This document shows positions 37,654 to 46,841 of a stretch of 64,000 nucleotides of DNA, piece by piece. The stretch is from Olivibacter sp. SDN3 (GTDB lineage Bacteria; Bacteroidota; Bacteroidia; Sphingobacteriales; Sphingobacteriaceae). Positions within the stretch are counted from its first letter, which is position 1, and every line of letters begins with the position of its first letter. The position numbers were made by a program, and so were the translations under genes. The notes beneath the pieces are model-generated. The model worked only from the letters and a program-made list of their open reading frames with translations, ran no database searches and was not told where the DNA came from. The stretch covers positions 5,394,001-5,458,000 of the forward strand of contig NZ_CP060497.1 of the NCBI RefSeq assembly GCF_014334135.1. The letters run 5' to 3'.

Positions 37654-37694
37654 GACAAAACCTCCTGCTTTAACTATAAACAGGGGGTTTTGTC
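37654..37694. terminator. Second hairpin between rho and pssA
   Basis: GACAAAACCTCCTG (37654-37667) and CAGGGGGTTTTGTC (37681-37694) form a 14-bp stem with one G-T pair and a 13-nt A/T-rich loop. No T-run follows the stem on the plus strand, though its 3' arm contains TTTTG. It may back up the rho terminator or act in the pssA leader. Confidence 0.55.
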
Positions 37695-37715
37695 CTTCAA
37701 AGAAATAAGCAATAG

Positions 37716-38417
37716 ATGAAAAAGCATATACCCAATATTATAACTTGTTTAAATCTCTTTAGCGGCTGTGTTGGTATTGTTTTAGCGTTCAATGGGCAAC
37801 TGATTGATGCAGGTTATGCCATACTTGTTGCTGCTTTTTTTGATTTTATGGATGGGATGGCCGCCCGTATACTCAACGTTTCTTCTCCAATGGGTAAAGA
37901 GCTGGACTCTCTTGCGGATATGGTAAGCTTTGGTTTACTACCTGCAATTATTGTCTTTCAAATGCTGCAATCAGCCCCAGCTATTGAATATGACGATTCC
38001 TGGATTAAATATACGGCTTTTCTGCTCGCAATTTTCTCAGCTTTACGCTTGGCTAAGTTCAATCTTGATCAAAGACAAACCACAACTTTTATAGGTCTAC
38101 CCACTCCTGCTTGTGCTTTGTTTATACTTTCGCTACCGCATATCGCTATGAGCAGCAACCCAATAGTCAGCGCGTATGTACAGAATCCAGTAATTTTACT
38201 AATTCTTATTCTAACGTTGAGTTTCCTGCTAATTGCCGAAATTCCACTCATATCACTTAAGTTCAACAACTTAAACTTCCGAGCTAACGGTTATAGGTAT
38301 ATATTATTGATTGTAAGTGTATGTTTATTGGCCTTTTTGCAATTAACAGCTATTCCCCTAATAATCATTGTATATATTATTTTATCGCTAATACAACACA
38401 GCAGATTACCTTCCTGA
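37716..38417 (+). CDS. pssA: CDP-diacylglycerol-serine O-phosphatidyltransferase
   Basis: Membrane enzyme making phosphatidylserine from CDP-diacylglycerol, the first step toward phosphatidylethanolamine. The CDP-alcohol phosphatidyltransferase motif D-G-x2-A-R-x8-G-x3-D-x3-D is intact: FMDGMAARILNVSSPMGK then ELDSLADMVSFG. Six to eight hydrophobic helices cover the 233 residues. The N-terminus KKHIPNIITCLNLFSGCVGI is typical. It is convergent with folK (7-bp gap). Confidence 0.94.
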   Translation: MKKHIPNIITCLNLFSGCVGIVLAFNGQLIDAGYAILVAAFFDFMDGMAARILNVSSPMGKELDSLADMVSFGLLPAIIVFQMLQSAPAIEYDDSWIKYTAFLLAIFSALRLAKFNLDQRQTTTFIGLPTPACALFILSLPHIAMSSNPIVSAYVQNPVILLILILTLSFLLIAEIPLISLKFNNLNFRANGYRYILLIVSVCLLAFLQLTAIPLIIIVYIILSLIQHSRLPS

Positions 38418-38424
38418 GCGCGGT

Positions 38425-38916
38425 TTAAATATGCTCTGTATATTTTTGAACAGATAGATTATCTGACAAGCTTTCAATTAATTGGCTAATGCTAACTTGA
38501 AAAACCGGGTGTATAAAACTGGACGCAATTTCAGCTAGCGGAAATAAGACAAATGACCGTTTGTGCAATAAAGGATGAGGTATTTGTAACTGCGAGGTAT
38601 TTATAACGCGGTCATCATAGAATAAAATATCTATGTCAATCAGCCGAGCGCCCCACTTTACATTTCTCACTCTTCCAAGCATTTGCTCAACAGCTAGTGC
38701 TTCTTTCAAGAGATCGTCTGGCGAAAGGAGTGTTTTAACCTTTAAGACCTGGTTAAGAAAGTTCGGCTGCTCAAGCACTCCCCACGGCTTTGTTTCGTAA
38801 ATAGTCGATTGTCGGCAAACTTCCCCTATTCGCTTTGTAATCAATTCAATTGCTTTTTTCAATTGAATTACTCTATCCCCCAAGTTGGTTCCTAAAATCA
38901 GATAAGTCTCATGCAT
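38425..38916 (-). CDS. folK: 6-hydroxymethyl-7,8-dihydropterin pyrophosphokinase
   Basis: Folate pathway kinase transferring pyrophosphate from ATP to hydroxymethyl-dihydropterin. Seen: ETYLILGTNLGDRVIQLKKA, STIYETKPWGVLEQPNFLNQ, and the magnesium/ATP motif RNVKWGARLIDIDILFYDD with IPHPLLHKRSFVLFPLAEI. The ATG at 38916 is preferred over two TTG codons upstream. 163 residues is normal. It stands alone rather than with other folate genes. Confidence 0.95.
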   Translation of the reverse strand: MHETYLILGTNLGDRVIQLKKAIELITKRIGEVCRQSTIYETKPWGVLEQPNFLNQVLKVKTLLSPDDLLKEALAVEQMLGRVRNVKWGARLIDIDILFYDDRVINTSQLQIPHPLLHKRSFVLFPLAEIASSFIHPVFQVSISQLIESLSDNLSVQKYTEHI

Positions 38917-39087
38917 CAACAAACTTATATAAAGTTACTTCTAAAAACAAGTTTAAGCGTAGGCATCCTCGAGCTTAAAGAGCAAAACAGCTAAAAAAGA
39001 TCGCCAAACGAGTTTTTATAAAAAAGATGTAACAAAAAAAAGCTTCACTTGTCTTATCTTCGTATAGATAGTATATTTTAAACATAT

Positions 39088-40854
39088 ATGAAGCAGTTTT
39101 TTAAATTTGTTTTTGCCTCTATGGTGGGTGTTTTTCTCTCCATCGTAATTTTTACGTTCCTGAGTATTGTTATTATTGGAGCTATCATTAGTGCCGCCAG
39201 TTCAGACAAGGCCGTTCAAATAAGTGATAATTCCATTATGCGTATAAGTTTGAATTACGCCATAAAAGAACGCACCGATAAAAATCCTCTTGGAAAAATT
39301 AACATTCCTTCCTTTAGCTCTACTAAAACAATTGGTTTAGATGAGATACTGACTAGGATCGAACGTGCCAAAGAGGATGATCGGATAAAAGGTATTGTGC
39401 TTGATATCGGCGGTGTGGGAGCCAGTCTCGCTACTCTCCAAGAAATCAGGGAAGTCTTATTAGATTTTAAGGAGTCTAAAAAATTTATCCTTGCTTATAG
39501 CGAAGGATACTCGCAGAAAGGCTATTACCTCGCCTCTACCGCTGATAAAGTTTATTTAAATCCCGAAGGTTCCGTTGATTTTCGAGGTTTTTCGGCTCAG
39601 ACAATGTTCCTAAAAGGTACGTTAGATAAGTTAGGCATTGAAGCTCAAATCATAAAAGTAGGTACTTATAAAAGCGCTGTTGAACCGTTTATTTTAGATA
39701 AAATGAGCCCAGCCAATAAAGAGCAGGTGTCTTCTTATTTAAATTCTTCGTACGATTATTATCTCAGTAACTTGTCGAAATCACGTAGTCTCCCTGTAGA
39801 CACTTTACGTGCAATCGCCAACCGGTATCTGGGGAGAAATGCAGATTTAGCGCTTCAGTGTAAATTGGTCGATGAACTAAAATATAAAGATGAGCTTTTA
39901 GGAGAACTGAAAAATCGACTAGGTATAAAGAAAGACAGTAGAATCAAGGCGGTTAATATCGAAGACTATACACCAAAAGAGACAACGTCCAAAAACACCC
40001 AGAATAGAATAGCTGTTATCTATGCTGTCGGGGAAATCATCTCTGGAGAGGGGTCTGATGAGCAAATAGGTTCCGAGCGAATTTCAAGAGCATTACGCAC
40101 GGCGAGAGAGGATAATAAAGTAAAAGCCATAGTATTCCGAGTAAATTCGCCTGGAGGCAGCGCCCTAGCATCTGATGTCATCTGGCGAGAGGTAGCGCTT
40201 GCAAAAGAAGTAAAACCTATCGTTGTATCGATGGGTGATTTAGCCGCTTCCGGAGGATATTACATATCGTGTGCCGCAGATTCCATTTTTGCACAACCCA
40301 ACACGATCACTGGTTCCATTGGCGTTTTCGGTGTTATACCAAACATGCAACATTTCCTTAATAACAAATTAGGGATTACCTTTGATGAGGTAAAAACAGG
40401 CGAATATGCAAGTTTAATGAATGTAAACCGCCCATTAACGCCAAACGAAGAAAGTCTGATTCAACAAGATGTGAATAGAATTTATGACACTTTTACAAAA
40501 AAGGTAGCCGAAGGAAGAAAAATTGCACTGGCAAAAGTAGATAGTATAGGTCAAGGAAGGGTATGGACAGGTGCACAAGCACAGAAAATAGGGTTAGTAG
40601 ACCGTTTAGGAACGATAAACGACGCAATTAAATCAGCCGCGAAGAAAGCCGACTTAGAAGAATATAAGCTAGTCAGTTATCCAGCAATGAAAGATCCTTT
40701 TGAATCATTGATGGGCTCCTCCAGCGATAAAATGAAAACATGGTTCGCTAAACAGGAGTTAGGAGAAGGATATGTTATCTATCAGCAGGCCAAAGGTATC
40801 GTAGAACAGAGTGGTATCCAAGCAAGACTTCCCTACGTCATAACTATTCAATAA
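39088..40854 (+). CDS. sppA: Signal peptide peptidase SppA, 67K type
   Basis: Membrane serine protease of the S49 family that digests cleaved signal peptides. An N-terminal membrane helix (about residues 5-35, FASMVGVFLSIVIFTFLSIV) is followed by two tandem ClpP-like domains. The catalytic Lys is in IIKVGTYKSAVEPFILDKMS in the N-terminal half. The catalytic Ser is in SMGDLAASGGYYISCAADS in the C-terminal half. The Lys/Ser split between halves and the 588-residue length define the long E. coli-like form. Monocistronic with its own terminator. Confidence 0.95.
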   Translation: MKQFFKFVFASMVGVFLSIVIFTFLSIVIIGAIISAASSDKAVQISDNSIMRISLNYAIKERTDKNPLGKINIPSFSSTKTIGLDEILTRIERAKEDDRIKGIVLDIGGVGASLATLQEIREVLLDFKESKKFILAYSEGYSQKGYYLASTADKVYLNPEGSVDFRGFSAQTMFLKGTLDKLGIEAQIIKVGTYKSAVEPFILDKMSPANKEQVSSYLNSSYDYYLSNLSKSRSLPVDTLRAIANRYLGRNADLALQCKLVDELKYKDELLGELKNRLGIKKDSRIKAVNIEDYTPKETTSKNTQNRIAVIYAVGEIISGEGSDEQIGSERISRALRTAREDNKVKAIVFRVNSPGGSALASDVIWREVALAKEVKPIVVSMGDLAASGGYYISCAADSIFAQPNTITGSIGVFGVIPNMQHFLNNKLGITFDEVKTGEYASLMNVNRPLTPNEESLIQQDVNRIYDTFTKKVAEGRKIALAKVDSIGQGRVWTGAQAQKIGLVDRLGTINDAIKSAAKKADLEEYKLVSYPAMKDPFESLMGSSSDKMKTWFAKQELGEGYVIYQQAKGIVEQSGIQARLPYVITIQ

Positions 40855-40868
40855 AAAGTATTTAACCG

Positions 40869-40912
40869 AAAAGCAGGGTGTTTAGCTTCTAACTAGACAT
40901 CCTGCTTTTTTT
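40869..40912 (+). terminator. Terminator of sppA
   Basis: AAAAGCAGGGTGT (40869-40881) pairs with ACATCCTGCTTTT (40897-40909, one G-T pair), followed by a T-run. It lies 14 bp after the sppA stop. Confidence 0.88.
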
Positions 40913-41013
40913 ATACATAGTCGGTATTCGTAAATGCTGAGCATTTTATCTAAGTTTGTTAGCTGTATATAGAACTAACGTTACTCGTAAACATTCAAAT
41001 AGAAATTTCTTTA

Positions 41014-42690
41014 ATGGAAAACAAGGTTATAGCAAGTAAATTCAAGCTGTTGTCGCAGCTCATGGAGTTACATGGGGGAAATTTATTTAAAATAAAAGCT
41101 ACCGCTGGTGCTGCTTTTAAGTTGAATAAACTACCATTCAGCGTTACCAGCAAATCAGAAAAAGAATTAAGTGAAGTGCCGGGAATTGGTAAAGGAACAG
41201 CCGCAAAAGTGTGGGAATTAATCAATACGGGCAATATCCAAGAACTTGACAACCTCCTGACTAAAACACCTGAAGGCATTTTAGAAATGTTAACCATTAA
41301 AGGCATAGGACCGAAAAAGATAGCCATCATCTGGCATACACTCGAAATTGAAACTTTAGGAGAGCTGTATTATGCCTGTAATGAGAACCGCTTGATAGAG
41401 GCAAAAGGATTTGGACTTAAAACACAGGAAGAAATAAAAAAAGCAATTGAATTCAGCATGGCAAACGAAGGTCTCTTCCTATACGCTCAAGTAGAAAAGA
41501 TTGCTCTTCCTTTGTTAGAACAGTTAAAAGAATATTTACCCTCTACTACCAAATTGAGTTTTACGGGAGCCTTTAGAAGAAAAGTAGAGGTGCTCAGCAC
41601 GCTAGATATTATAACTACCGCTTTAGTTGATGAATTACAGACAGCCATTGAAAAACTGGGTAATATCAGCATATTTGAAAGGCGAGAAAAACATCTACAC
41701 CTTGTCCACGAAACAGGCTTACCTATAAAATTCATCTACAGTAAAGTCGATAATTTCTACTATGGTTTGTTACTGAGCACAGGTAGCGAGTCTCACGTAG
41801 CGCAACTAGAAGAGGCACTTCAAACCCCCATCCCTGTACTTAGCAGCGAAGAGGCAATTTACCAGTCGGCTAATCTGGATTATATTGAAGCAGAGCTCCG
41901 CGAAGGCTCAGATGAGATAGCGAAAGCGAAACAGCGGCGACTGCCAAACCTTTTGGACTTTCGAGATATCAAAGGAAGCTTACACAATCACAGCACATGG
42001 AGCGACGGTGTCCATACATTGGAAGAAATGGCTTCATACTGCATAAATGAGCTAAAGTTACAATACTTGGGAATCAGCGACCATTCCCGTTCAGCTGTCT
42101 ATGCTAACGGATTGAAAGAAGAAGAGGTACGTATGCAATGGCAAGAGATTGATCGCTTGAATCAAAAATTTGCTCCATTCAAAATATTTAAAGGTATAGA
42201 ATCAGATATCTTAAGCGACGGCACTTTAGATTATCCGGAGGAGCTTTTAGCAGGATTTGATTTTATTATCGCGTCTATCCATTCCAATTTAAAAATGGAT
42301 GAAGAGCGGGCAACCGCGCGTCTTATAAAAGCTATCGAAAATCCATACACCACCATCTTGGGCCACCCCACGGGAAGATTATTATTAAGCAGAAAAGGGT
42401 ATCCTGTTGATTTCAAAAAAGTTATTGACGCCTGTGCGGCAAATAAGGTTGTAATAGAAATCAATGCCAATCCTCTTCGTTTAGATCTCGATTGGCGTTG
42501 GCATCAATATGCCCTCAGTAAAGAGGTTGTCTTATCTATTAATCCGGATGCTCATCGCATCGAGGGCTTCCATGACATGCATTATGGTATATTGGTAGGA
42601 AGGAAAGGTGGGCTAGACGCTCGGCATTGTCTCAATTGCTTTGATTTACAAACAGTAGAAGCTTTTTTTAAACAAAAGAAACAACTGTAA
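41014..42690 (+). CDS. PolX-like protein: degenerate family X polymerase domain plus intact PHP nuclease domain
   Basis: 558 residues with PolX architecture. Helix-hairpin-helix motifs are at about 52-75 (LSEVPGIGKGTAAKVWELI) and 94-110 (TIKGIGPKKIAIIWHTL). A polymerase-like region is at about 155-310 and a PHP domain at about 320-558. Bacterial PolX normally has GSxRRxxETxxDxD plus a third Asp. Here the motif is GAFRRKVEVLSTLDI (185-199), with Thr196 where the first Asp should be and Asp198 kept. The third position reads IKF (Lys239). TGSESH is kept. The PHP ligands look complete: LHNHSTWSDG (324-332), ISDHSR, GIESDI, ASIHSN, LGHPTG, NPDAH. Inference: a nuclease without polymerase activity, probably in base-excision repair. 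Confidence 0.9.
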   Translation: MENKVIASKFKLLSQLMELHGGNLFKIKATAGAAFKLNKLPFSVTSKSEKELSEVPGIGKGTAAKVWELINTGNIQELDNLLTKTPEGILEMLTIKGIGPKKIAIIWHTLEIETLGELYYACNENRLIEAKGFGLKTQEEIKKAIEFSMANEGLFLYAQVEKIALPLLEQLKEYLPSTTKLSFTGAFRRKVEVLSTLDIITTALVDELQTAIEKLGNISIFERREKHLHLVHETGLPIKFIYSKVDNFYYGLLLSTGSESHVAQLEEALQTPIPVLSSEEAIYQSANLDYIEAELREGSDEIAKAKQRRLPNLLDFRDIKGSLHNHSTWSDGVHTLEEMASYCINELKLQYLGISDHSRSAVYANGLKEEEVRMQWQEIDRLNQKFAPFKIFKGIESDILSDGTLDYPEELLAGFDFIIASIHSNLKMDEERATARLIKAIENPYTTILGHPTGRLLLSRKGYPVDFKKVIDACAANKVVIEINANPLRLDLDWRWHQYALSKEVVLSINPDAHRIEGFHDMHYGILVGRKGGLDARHCLNCFDLQTVEAFFKQKKQL

Positions 42691-42707
42691 AATAATTATA
42701 TTTGAAG

Positions 42708-43319
42708 ATGATTTCACAACAAGCTAACATAATTTTCAACAAAGCTATCGAAGATTACCATATACACGACCAGATCGATCAAGCTATTACTAATCCCTAC
42801 GAGACACATACGCTGGAACATCTTTTATATCTAAAATGTTGGATCGATACCGTACAGTGGCACATGGAAGATGAGATCAGAGATCCGACTATAGATCCAG
42901 TAGAAGGACTTCGCTGGAAACGCAGAATAGACCAGTCCAATCAAGATAGAACAGATACCGTAGAATTCATTGACAGTTACTATCTCGATAAATTTAAACA
43001 CATTAGTCCGCTACCCGATGCTACTATTAATACTGAAAGTCCGGCCTGGGCAATTGATCGTTTATCCATATTAGCTTTAAAGATTTTTCACATGCAACAG
43101 GAAGTAAATCGATCAGATGCAAGTGCGACACACCGCCATACATGTCAGGAAAAGCTGACGATTCTACTGGAGCAACAAAGAGATCTTTCCAAAAGCATCG
43201 ATCAGTTACTAGCAGATATAAATGCTGGAAAAAAATACATGAAAGCGTATAAACAGATGAAGATGTACAATGATCCGGCTTTGAATCCAGTATTATATGC
43301 ATTCCAACAAAAAGGTTAA
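42708..43319 (+). CDS. DUF4254 domain protein
   Basis: 203-residue soluble helical protein of the DUF4254 family, found in Bacteroidota next to glycosyltransferases. Seen: FNKAIEDYHIHDQIDQAITN, LEHLLYLKCWIDTVQWHMED, IDPVEGLRWKRRIDQSNQDR, PAWAIDRLSILALKIFHMQQ, KYMKAYKQMKMYNDPALNP. The ATG at 42708 is preferred over a TTG at 42702. It overlaps the start of the GT9 gene by 23 bp, so the two are co-translated. Function unknown; a role in LPS or glycan assembly is inferred from this coupling. Confidence 0.85.
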   Translation: MISQQANIIFNKAIEDYHIHDQIDQAITNPYETHTLEHLLYLKCWIDTVQWHMEDEIRDPTIDPVEGLRWKRRIDQSNQDRTDTVEFIDSYYLDKFKHISPLPDATINTESPAWAIDRLSILALKIFHMQQEVNRSDASATHRHTCQEKLTILLEQQRDLSKSIDQLLADINAGKKYMKAYKQMKMYNDPALNPVLYAFQQKG

Positions 43320-44349
43320 TAAACAACGCATAATTGTTTTCCGTTTTTCGGCTATGGGGGATGTAGCCATGACAGCCCCGGTGCTAGAACAATTCGTTAA
43401 ACAATACCCAGACACACAACTCATCGTTGTAAGCAGAGCCTTATTTAAACCTTTTTTTACGGATATTTCCAACCTGATTTTTCATCCTATTGATCCCAAA
43501 GGTAAGCATAAAGGTTTGATGGGATTGTACAGGCTTTTTTTAGAACTAAAAGCATATAAAGTAGATGCCGTTGCCGATCTTCACAATAATTTAAGAAGCC
43601 GTGTGCTGTGTTTTTTTTTCCGTTTTCTTTCGGTACCCATCAAAAGGATTGACAAAGGGAGAAAAGAGAAAAAAGCACTGACAAGGAAAGAGAACAAAGT
43701 GCTACGACCGCTAAAATCGACCATTGACAGATATCTAGATGTATTTCGTGCACTTCACTATCAGTCTTTTGTTTTAGAACAGTCGCTCAAGAGAAAAAAG
43801 AAATCTATTCCACAGCAGCTTTCCACTTATTTTAACGATACCACACACTTCAAAGTCGGCATCGCACCATTTGCCCAGCACACCTATAAAATGTACCCAT
43901 TACATTTAATGGAACAAGTGATAAACACATTGAATGGGCTTCCGGTTAACATCTTCATTTTTGGGGGAGGTGAAGAGGAAAAACTAATTGCGCAGGGATG
44001 GGAAAAGAAATACGATCACGTAATTAATGTTATAGGGAATATTAACTTATCAGAAGAGTTAAATTTGATAGCAAACATCGATTTAATGGTGAGTATGGAT
44101 TCCTCTGGTATGCATTTGGCGTCACTCATGGGCATCCCCGTTATATCCATATGGGGCCCTACCCATCCTTATGCAGGTTTTCTAGGCTTCGGTCAATTAC
44201 AGGAAGATTGCATTCAAATAGATCATCCCTCAAGGCCAAGCTCTGTTTACGGAAATAAACCTTGTCTATGTGGAGAAACACCCTGTATTGAACTGATCAA
44301 ACCGGAACAAATTATTAGGAAAATACAACAAAAACTAAATAATGGCTAA
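43297..44349 (+). CDS. Glycosyltransferase family 9 (heptosyltransferase-like)
   Basis: 350-residue GT9 enzyme, the family of ADP-heptose:LPS heptosyltransferases. Seen: the N-terminal IIVFRFSAMGDVAMTAPVLE, AVADLHNNLRSRVLC, the C-terminal nucleotide-sugar domain VGIAPFAQHTYKMYPLHLME, and VSMDSSGMHLASLMGIPVIS with IWGPTHPYAGFLGFG. The C-terminal Cys pair (KPCLCGETPCIELI) is common in GT9. It overlaps DUF4254 upstream and the phosphatase gene by 8 bp downstream. The donor and acceptor sugars are unknown. Confidence 0.9.
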   Translation: MHSNKKVNKQRIIVFRFSAMGDVAMTAPVLEQFVKQYPDTQLIVVSRALFKPFFTDISNLIFHPIDPKGKHKGLMGLYRLFLELKAYKVDAVADLHNNLRSRVLCFFFRFLSVPIKRIDKGRKEKKALTRKENKVLRPLKSTIDRYLDVFRALHYQSFVLEQSLKRKKKSIPQQLSTYFNDTTHFKVGIAPFAQHTYKMYPLHLMEQVINTLNGLPVNIFIFGGGEEEKLIAQGWEKKYDHVINVIGNINLSEELNLIANIDLMVSMDSSGMHLASLMGIPVISIWGPTHPYAGFLGFGQLQEDCIQIDHPSRPSSVYGNKPCLCGETPCIELIKPEQIIRKIQQKLNNG

Positions 44350-44836
44350 ATCGCTCTATCTCATCCGACACGCTAAGTCTGATTGGAGCCTCAACTTACC
44401 TGATTTTGAAAGACCACTCAATAAACGCGGTATCAGAGACGCTCCTATAATGGCAAAGAGACTGGCAGCACAGGTTCAGACTCCAGAACTGGTTATAACC
44501 AGCCCAGCGCAAAGGGCGTTATCAACAGCTCTTACATTTGCCGATATATTAGCAAAAGATCAAAAAGCTTTCATTCAGGAGAGCGATTTATACGAAGCCG
44601 ATACCTCGACTTGGTTACACGTAATTAACGGCATCAATGATCGTTACGATTGCGTTGCTGGATTCGGACACAATCCAGGGATCACGCACTTTACTCAGTA
44701 TGTTACAGATAAATTTGATGTTGATTTTCCAACATGTGCGATAGCCTTGATAACCTTTGATATAGAAAGTTGGCAGGAAGTAAGTCGAGGTATTGGAACA
44801 TTAGTCTGGTTCGATTATCCAAAAGCCATACACTAA
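44342..44836 (+). CDS. SixA-like histidine phosphatase
   Basis: 164-residue histidine-phosphatase superfamily protein. The catalytic RHG motif appears as YLIRHAKSDWSLNLPDFERP, the SixA/RHA form. LVITSPAQRALSTALTFADI supplies the second Arg, and GFGHNPGITHFTQYV the second His. SixA removes phosphate from phosphohistidine on signalling proteins. It is translationally coupled to the GT9 gene. Confidence 0.9.
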   Translation: MAKSLYLIRHAKSDWSLNLPDFERPLNKRGIRDAPIMAKRLAAQVQTPELVITSPAQRALSTALTFADILAKDQKAFIQESDLYEADTSTWLHVINGINDRYDCVAGFGHNPGITHFTQYVTDKFDVDFPTCAIALITFDIESWQEVSRGIGTLVWFDYPKAIH

Positions 44837-44952
44837 ATCCGGGTAGAATATTACTTCAAACATTATGGGATTGTATATCCATGCAATTTTAACTAAGTTT
44901 ACTGTTATTAAGAGGAGTAGCTTTTTTAATACCCCATTCAAATGACCAAATA

Positions 44953-45819
44953 ATGATTGAGCTTAAAAACGATCTATTAAAGATAGGCATTAAAAAAAGA
45001 GGTGCCGAACTTTACTCACTACATCACATAGATACGGAATTGGAATATATATGGCAGGGTGACGAGTCTATCTGGCCGTGGCATGCACCCAATCTATTTC
45101 CTATTGTGGGAGGGGTTATCGACAACGAATTACTGATAGATGGAAGATTTTACTCATTGCCACGGCACGGATTCGCCAGACACGCCGATTTCGTTGTTTT
45201 AGAATCTTCCGGAAGCCACGCAGTCTTTTCTTTACGCTATAACGAAGACACGCTACAGCAATATCCATACTTATTTGAATACCAAATCATTTACCATTTG
45301 GAGCATACTCGGCTACGGTGTATGTACAAGATAATTAATCTTGACAAAAAAGACATTTGGTTTTCCGTTGGTGGGCACCCCGCATTCAACATTCCCTTTT
45401 TCTCTAATGAAGAGTACCAAGATTATTTCTTGTCTTTCGAAAATTCAGAAACCCTAATCACGCACCATTTATCTTCTGCAGGGCATTTTACCGGTGAAAC
45501 CTCGGACTTACACTTAGACGGGGGTAAATTATGGCTCCATCAACGACTTTTTGATAACGACGCACTCGTTTTTAAAACTATTGAAAGCAAAAAGATTAGT
45601 ATAGGAAGCAAAAACCACACAAAACGTATAGAGATCGCATTTTCTGATTTTAACTCGCTCGGCGTCTGGGCAAAACCTGGCGCACCATTTGTCTGCGTTG
45701 AGCCATGGCTGGGGTATGCTGATAATCAGCGTAATAAAGTGCCCATCGATAAAAAAGAAGGAATGATTTCACTGGCACCGGGGCATGTCTTTGAGGCAAG
45801 CTTTAGTCTTACCGTATAA
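44953..45819 (+). CDS. Aldose 1-epimerase family protein (LacX-like)
   Basis: 288-residue galactose-mutarotase-fold protein. Seen: LKIGIKKRGAELYSLHHIDT, YIWQGDESIWPWHAPNLFPI, RHGFARHADF with the conserved His, FSVGGHPAFNIPF with the second catalytic His, and VCVEPWLGYADN with the catalytic Glu. This pattern is the LacX/YeaD-like branch rather than GalM. It probably interconverts sugar or sugar-phosphate anomers. It is 116 bp after the phosphatase and may be transcribed with it. Confidence 0.88.
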   Translation: MIELKNDLLKIGIKKRGAELYSLHHIDTELEYIWQGDESIWPWHAPNLFPIVGGVIDNELLIDGRFYSLPRHGFARHADFVVLESSGSHAVFSLRYNEDTLQQYPYLFEYQIIYHLEHTRLRCMYKIINLDKKDIWFSVGGHPAFNIPFFSNEEYQDYFLSFENSETLITHHLSSAGHFTGETSDLHLDGGKLWLHQRLFDNDALVFKTIESKKISIGSKNHTKRIEIAFSDFNSLGVWAKPGAPFVCVEPWLGYADNQRNKVPIDKKEGMISLAPGHVFEASFSLTV

Positions 45820-45920
45820 TGTAAGGTAAAACAACAACAAACTAAACAAAAAGTTATTTTATCCCATCAGAAATATAAGCTTCATCTATACGTTTATATA
45901 AACTACCAGCACCTTATCAA

Positions 45921-46748
45921 ATGGAAAAAATAGAAAGAAATTTAGATCAGCTCATCGACTCATTTATTCTCCGTTTACCATCGATCTTCCTGGCCATTGC
46001 CACCTTAATTATCGGCATATGGTTAATTAAAATACTCAACAGGTTCGTTCATAAACGCTTCTCAAAAGGAAAGATCGATCAATCTTTGGCTGAGTTTCTA
46101 GCCAGCATCATCCGGGTAGTTTTATACATCCTGTTGTTTCTAAGCGTCGCTTCAACGTTGGGTATCCAAACCACTTCCTTCGTAACCATGCTTGGTGCCG
46201 CGAGTTTGGCTGTAGGTCTAGCTTTACAGGGAAGCCTTTCCAATTTTGCTGGTGGCGTACTCATTTTACTGTTTAGACCTTTTAAAGTCGGCCACTTCAT
46301 ATCATCCAGCAATGATGTTTCGGGTACCGTATTAAAAATAGACCTTCTTTATACCACGCTGAGAGCAGGAAATGGCACGACTATTTATGCTCCTAACGGT
46401 CCCTTGGCCAACGCGGTTATCAATAACGTTTCGGATAATCCTACAAGGCTTGCGGAGTACAAATTAGCGATACGTTATGACACAGACATTGAAACGGCGA
46501 GAAAGGTCGTAACTGACGTGTTGAAAAGTGATGAACTTGTCCTTCCAAACCCTGCTCCTGCTGCTAACGTTAGTGCTATCGGCGATCAGGTAGTTACTTT
46601 AACGGTCACCGCCTGGATTAACAATAAAAACTTTTGGCCTGTCTATCACACAAATTTTCAAAAAATAAAAGAAGCCTTGGATGATCATGGTATCAGTTTA
46701 CCATATCCGCAACGCGAAATCCGTATTCTAGGAAGAGCAGACGAATAA
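45921..46748 (+). CDS. mscS: Small-conductance mechanosensitive channel (MscS family)
   Basis: 275 residues: three N-terminal helices (IFLAIATLIIGIWLIKILNR, IIRVVLYILLFLSVASTLG, and the pore helix). The pore helix shows the Ala/Gly packing pattern of MscS in GAASLAVGLALQGSLSNFAG then GVLILLFRPFKVGHFI. The cytoplasmic beta domain follows (GTVLKIDLLYTTLRAGNGTT, YAPNGPLANAVINNVS) and a C-terminal alpha/beta part. It protects against osmotic downshock. Stand-alone gene. Confidence 0.94.
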   Translation: MEKIERNLDQLIDSFILRLPSIFLAIATLIIGIWLIKILNRFVHKRFSKGKIDQSLAEFLASIIRVVLYILLFLSVASTLGIQTTSFVTMLGAASLAVGLALQGSLSNFAGGVLILLFRPFKVGHFISSSNDVSGTVLKIDLLYTTLRAGNGTTIYAPNGPLANAVINNVSDNPTRLAEYKLAIRYDTDIETARKVVTDVLKSDELVLPNPAPAANVSAIGDQVVTLTVTAWINNKNFWPVYHTNFQKIKEALDDHGISLPYPQREIRILGRADE

Positions 46749-46841
46749 ACAAAAAAAACTGTATGTCAAAATAAAACCAATTGTATTTTTTTTGGTTTAA
46801 TAACGAGTGAAACAAATGACGCGTTTCGTATTTTTTTAGTA

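Noticed and set aside
42697-42704. TATATTTG box just upstream of the DUF4254 ATG
   Set aside because: It is 3 bp from the start codon, lacks a -33 box, and the gene likely shares a transcript with the PolX-like gene.
46773-46798. AAACCAA/TTGGTTT inverted repeat after mscS
   Set aside because: Only a 7-bp A/T-rich stem with no T-run after it; too weak to call a terminator.
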